This document shows, one piece after another, positions 60,201 through 64,000 of a stretch of 64,000 nucleotides of DNA (its first letter is position 1; each line of letters starts with the position of its first letter). The translations under genes were made by a program, and so were the position numbers. The stretch covers positions 7,626,001-7,690,000 of the forward strand of contig OX344764.1 in the NCBI GenBank assembly GCA_947034895.1, read 5' to 3'. Under the pieces are notes generated by a model. The model saw only the letters and a program-made list of their open reading frames with translations. It had not been told where the DNA came from and did no database searches. This stretch comes from Rhytidiadelphus loreus. Lineage: Eukaryota; Streptophyta; Bryopsida; Hypnales; Hylocomiaceae.

Positions 60201-60943
60201 ATATATTGCAATCTCTTGGTCAGGATGAGTACCACTCAGATGCAAAACCACTGACATGCAATGGCACTGTAGACCATTAATTCTTCCTCTTCTAGTCTTC
60301 ATCTTGATATTCGCTACAATGGCAAATTCCCGTTCATTCGGCACATTTTCAAGCAGTTGCGTGAACCCAAATTCTATACTTTTGTTATTTTTTAAAGCTT
60401 GTAGGGAAAAAATGAGTTGCAATGAACATTTGGCAATCTCAACAGTGCCAATTATATGAAAAATGTCGATGCTTTTTTAACTCACAGTTTCTTAGTTCCT
60501 AGGATGCTCTGTAGGTAGTTTGCATTTTATGGAGATTTTGTGGATCGGATGTATTGTACAATTAGGCAGATGTTTGTTGTAGTCCCTTTCTTGAGTTTTC
60601 ATTACGTCTTCATCTTTTCTATCTTTTTCCTTCTCGTGATTCTGTGTAGTGGAAGTTTGAGATATATATAAAATTACTTTGTAACCATGTAGGGTGAGGA
60701 GGTGAGGTGAAATTGTATTGGGCGTCAATTCATCCATGGTTGGGGAGGATGTCCTTTAGTGTATTGTAGATTTGATAAACAACGTAGATCAGGACATCAG
60801 CACGCTTGGGCTCTTGTAATTAAATGAGTCGCTGAGTTGGTACTTATTACCAAGACTTATAGAAACTAGAAATTTTCTTGAGACAATAGCGGTTCACAAG
60901 TCCAAAGAATTTTTTTGAAACCTCTAGAAGAATTATATTGCAT
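57271..60943. other. AT-rich intergenic DNA, no gene seen
   Basis: Mostly AT-rich, with a less AT-rich patch near 59.7-60.3 kb. Several short open frames on both strands show no domain or splice pattern that I can support. Confidence 0.5.
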
Positions 60944-60975
60944 CACTAGTAGAAAATCAGGCCCAATCTGTTGTT
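60944..60975 (+). mobile_element. Possible CACTA-type terminus
   Basis: CACTAGTAGAAAATCAGG resembles the left end of the MITE at 25759 (CACTAGTAGAAAG). A CTAGTG at 61366-61371 is a possible partner, but the flanking triplets (CAT and GAA) do not match, so the element limits are unproved. Confidence 0.4.
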
Positions 60976-61016
60976 TTGGTCGCGTTGATTATCAACCGGG
61001 GTTTTAGAGCTTTAAA

Positions 61017-61089
61017 AAGTGTATGTTTTAGATGAGGATACTTTATATGGCTCATTCATCACATTCACCCAATGCTTTCATTTTGTATA
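61017..61089 (+). repeat. Direct repeat, copy 2
   Basis: Matches 43071-43143 in the same orientation with a handful of substitutions. It lies about 75 bp inside the possible CACTA terminus at 60944. Confidence 0.8.
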
Positions 61090-63796
61090 TATATTTTTTG
61101 AAAGCAACCTAGGTATTGAGAGTTTGGAGGACGTGGGTTTTGTTTGGTGCCGGTGGCATGTGTTGCACCAACAAATGCCTTCTTGAATTATTGAAAATGT
61201 ATAAGAACTAGTTTCCATTAGCCAAGCCATTAGCACATTGGACCTCCAACACCTAGAGGAGCCCGTCAGGTCCATTGAAGTTCTTTCTTTGACATCTAGC
61301 TTTCCATTAGCCTAATCCAACCGCAACACCAAGCCACAATAATTCATGGAAGTCTTGAGCTCTTACTAGTGGAAAGATTGAATGGGTAGGTAGGTGTGTC
61401 CCTCTCTAAGCCCTGCACATAAGATTGTAGCCTCTCAATTTTTATTTTTTTTGTGTGAAATAGGGGCCTCCAATCCACCCTCCAAGTTTGAATTTTTGTT
61501 TTACACAAATTGGAGGCTAAACACGGAGGCTAAAGAGTCAGTTGGATGCACTAACATGCCCTACAATACAATTGAGTCTAGGCGGAGCTTTAGAAGTCAA
61601 ATGTCTAAGCCCTCAATTAATGGCAACTACGATTCTAACTACTAATTGTACATTCAAAGATCCTTGTTCTTAAGATTTCTATGTATACAAATTGTAAAGC
61701 CTTTTGAACATAGTAAACAATAATTGTATTGTCTTTAGTTATTGTATCATGTTGATATCCTATAATTTTGCCTATTTGTAACTCATCATACATATCACTT
61801 TTTACAATATTAGCATGGAAAAAGTTGTGAAAATCTTTATTTTATCTTTGAGGAGTTCTTTGAATGTGCTTGTAAGGGATGTTGGTGAATTTCACTACAT
61901 TGAGGTGTTATTAACTTTTGTATATAAGGGTGGATGCAAGAAACACCGAACGATTTAGGGAGCGTTCTGCCAAAACTGTTTTTTTTCTGCCCAGTACTAC
62001 AAGTACTGCTAGTACTGCAAAACGGAGCAATCTCAGCCGTTGATCCGAAAAATCAACGGCCAATAGTACTTTTGAGTACTTTATAATACTGAAATTGTAC
62101 TACTTAAAAAAAATGACAATTTGTCACAGAAAGTACATAAAATTAAGTATAAATTAATAATAATTAGAAAATCATGAAGAAAAAAAAACTAAAAATTGGC
62201 CATTTGTAGAGACTTGATAGTGATTACATTTCACCTAAAACTAAAAATTGAAACCATCATAAATGTTAGGAGCGCTATGGGCAAGGGACCCCTATTTGCA
62301 TGCATGTTGAAGACAAAGAATTGTGTTTTTTTGAATTCCCTTTGGTGGGCACATGCCCTTCTATTGTGGCAATAGCCCACAACAATCCTAGACATACATC
62401 ATCATTTTTGGATGCTCCACAATACTAAAACCCCCTAAAACACAAAGTGTGACAAATTAGGTAAATTACAATTTAATTAAAGGATTTTTTTTCAAAATTT
62501 CTCAAAAGTAAAGAATCTGAGGACTTCCAAGTTAGCCATCTCCAATAAAAATTTCAAGTACATGGACTTCATTTCCCAAAAGATATAGCAAATTGCATCT
62601 CCGTCATTCCAATTGTGACGCCAAATAGTACCGGTGTTTCTTGCATTTACCCATAAGAAGATGCTACAAAAAAAAATCACAAATGAAGCTTTTTCAGTAT
62701 ATATTGGCACTTTGTAACTCCTTGTTCTAGATTTGAATTTTAGACCCCCAAAGTTCTTTTTTGAATTTACTATGATTAAAGAAATGAACCTAATCAATTC
62801 TACTTCCTATTTCAATTTAAAAGTTTGATTAATTCCTAAAATCAAACTAGTTATTGCAACTTGAAAATATCGCTTAAAATCGCAATCTTTTAGTTTTTTT
62901 ATTTATAGAATGACATGGAAATTTGGATAGACACCATGATGCTTCAAACCATAATATACACCTATGATGAAAGTTTCAACATATATACTTTCTTCATTCT
63001 TCCTTAAACAATTCAAAGTAATTTTATAAAATGGACAACACATGATTTCATCTCTCAAAAGTCATACAAAATGATTTCTACTTATATGCAGTGGCAAAAT
63101 TGAGCACACAAAGCAAAGGATATAAAAGGTGTTCACATGGTTATAGGCTTTGGTGTTTAAGGATTAACAAGTAACCTCATATGTGTAGCATGGAAGTGAA
63201 GGCACGAATGTACAAAGTTAAGGTTCTCAAGTTAAATGTTGAACAAACACTAAAAGGAAGGCTCGTTTTTTGTGACAAGCATAGAAACGCAAGCAAATGT
63301 TTAATCGGACGTTAGGCATGTCTATTGTGAATGTCTAGGAAAATCTGTCAAACTTAACAAGGCAAAAACATAAAGAAATCAATAGTAACATCCCCTGTTT
63401 GGACTATAACGTCACATAAAATATGGTGAATTTTGTGGAAAAATTGAAGACAAGTGGCAGCCATGTCAGTGCCACATAGACGTGGATTGCCACGTGGATT
63501 TTTTAAAGCGCAGCCGGATGATGACGTGGATGTTGATGTGGCATATATTAAAAAATGACGTGGCAGTTTTTATTTTTCAACGTGGCATGTCTAGTCAGTA
63601 GGCTATAATGAGGGTTTGCAAATTATACAATGTTCAAGAAGATGTTCTATCTAACAGATACGCGTTTTCAAAAACGTCAATAGCAACATGGGAGTGATTT
63701 ATGTTCATGTTCATTTATCATTAGCCATGTTGTATTTTATGTCGGATGGATCATCTGCAACATCCAAAAAAACATTGATGACATCATAGTGGATGT
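61090..63796. other. AT-rich repeat DNA, no gene seen
   Basis: No coding region is supported. Between about 63477 and 63592 the word ACGTGG or its near variants occurs at least five times, a local repeat rather than a clear promoter. Confidence 0.45.
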
Positions 63797-64000
63797 CACT
63801 ACAAAAAAATCGTAGTCACGATGACAGTCGCAAAGCCAGTTATTTCGGACAAAATGACTTCAGCGTGACTAGGTCCAGTGAAGTCACAACGGACAAGTGA
63901 TGTTTTAGTCACAAGTGACAATAGATGTTGGCATCCATAACAGGGATGGATGAGAGTGCTCTTGGATGATGAGGTGAAAAAGAAAGAGTTGAGTTAAGGA
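63797..64000 (+). mobile_element. CACTA-type transposon end running off the window
   Basis: Starts CACTACAAAAAAATCGTAG, the usual plant CACTA terminus pattern, and is followed by repeated GTCAC/GTGAC words in both orientations (about 63813-63920), like the subterminal repeats to which CACTA transposases bind. The other end is not in the window. Confidence 0.5.

Noticed and set aside
1..64000. tRNA and rRNA genes
   Set aside because: No stretch with convincing A and B box spacing and cloverleaf, and no rRNA-like sequence, was noticed on reading; a covariance search was not possible here.

Overview
The window is nuclear DNA from a land plant. It holds intron-rich genes with GT..AG splicing for a cell-cycle ubiquitin-conjugating enzyme, a plasma-membrane aquaporin, the plastid SECA2 ATPase and a SOL1-type metallocarboxypeptidase. 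These islands are moderately GC-rich and sit in very AT-rich, repeat-filled intergenic DNA. Gene spacing and intron sizes fit a bryophyte-grade genome, possibly a moss, but this is a guess from style and not a species identification.

Layout. 1-1953 (minus): UBE2C/UBC19-20-type E2, running off the left edge, with a GC-rich promoter to about 2.57 kb. 2.6-15.2 kb: gene-free AT-rich DNA with a palindrome-bearing tandem array (7.4-9.3 kb) enclosed by short inverted repeats, and a large element-like structure with duplicated inverted arms (11.9-14.9 kb). 15.27-15.49 kb: a hAT-type MITE with an 8-bp target duplication; a second, inverted copy lies at 36.54-36.77 kb. 16.0-16.3 kb: minisatellites. 19.05-22.53 kb (plus): PIP aquaporin. 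22.8-26.6 kb: tandem repeats and a hairpin CACTA MITE. 27.40-31.28 kb (minus): SECA2. 32.38-35.60 kb (plus): a hAT transposase relic. 37.46-42.45 kb (plus): SOL1-like carboxypeptidase. 43.98-57.27 kb: a large mobile element. 57.3-64 kb: AT-rich repeat DNA, ending in a CACTA-type terminus.

The most unusual object is the 13.3-kb element at 43983-57270. It has imperfect 33-bp terminal inverted repeats and two divergent gene blocks. Leftward is a 1316-codon DUF7869-type gene. Rightward is a 1183-codon gene with a ParB/sulfiredoxin-like box, followed by two degenerate FCP1-like HAD domains. About 30 copies of a 19-bp near-palindrome (type TATCGGCTGGCAGCCGATA) are spread through it and I see none elsewhere in the window. 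Every intron I could define in its two large genes carries at least one, and the central trinucleotide largely switches from GGC to GCC between the left and right halves. A ParB-like protein next to many parS-like palindromes suggests a self-encoded DNA-binding system, but that link is inference.

Nine in-frame premature stops in the hAT and large-element genes are all TAG or TGA, and each can come from one C-to-T change in a CHG or CG context. This is the footprint expected of long-term cytosine methylation, so both elements look silenced and decaying. The four host genes are intact in all visible exons.
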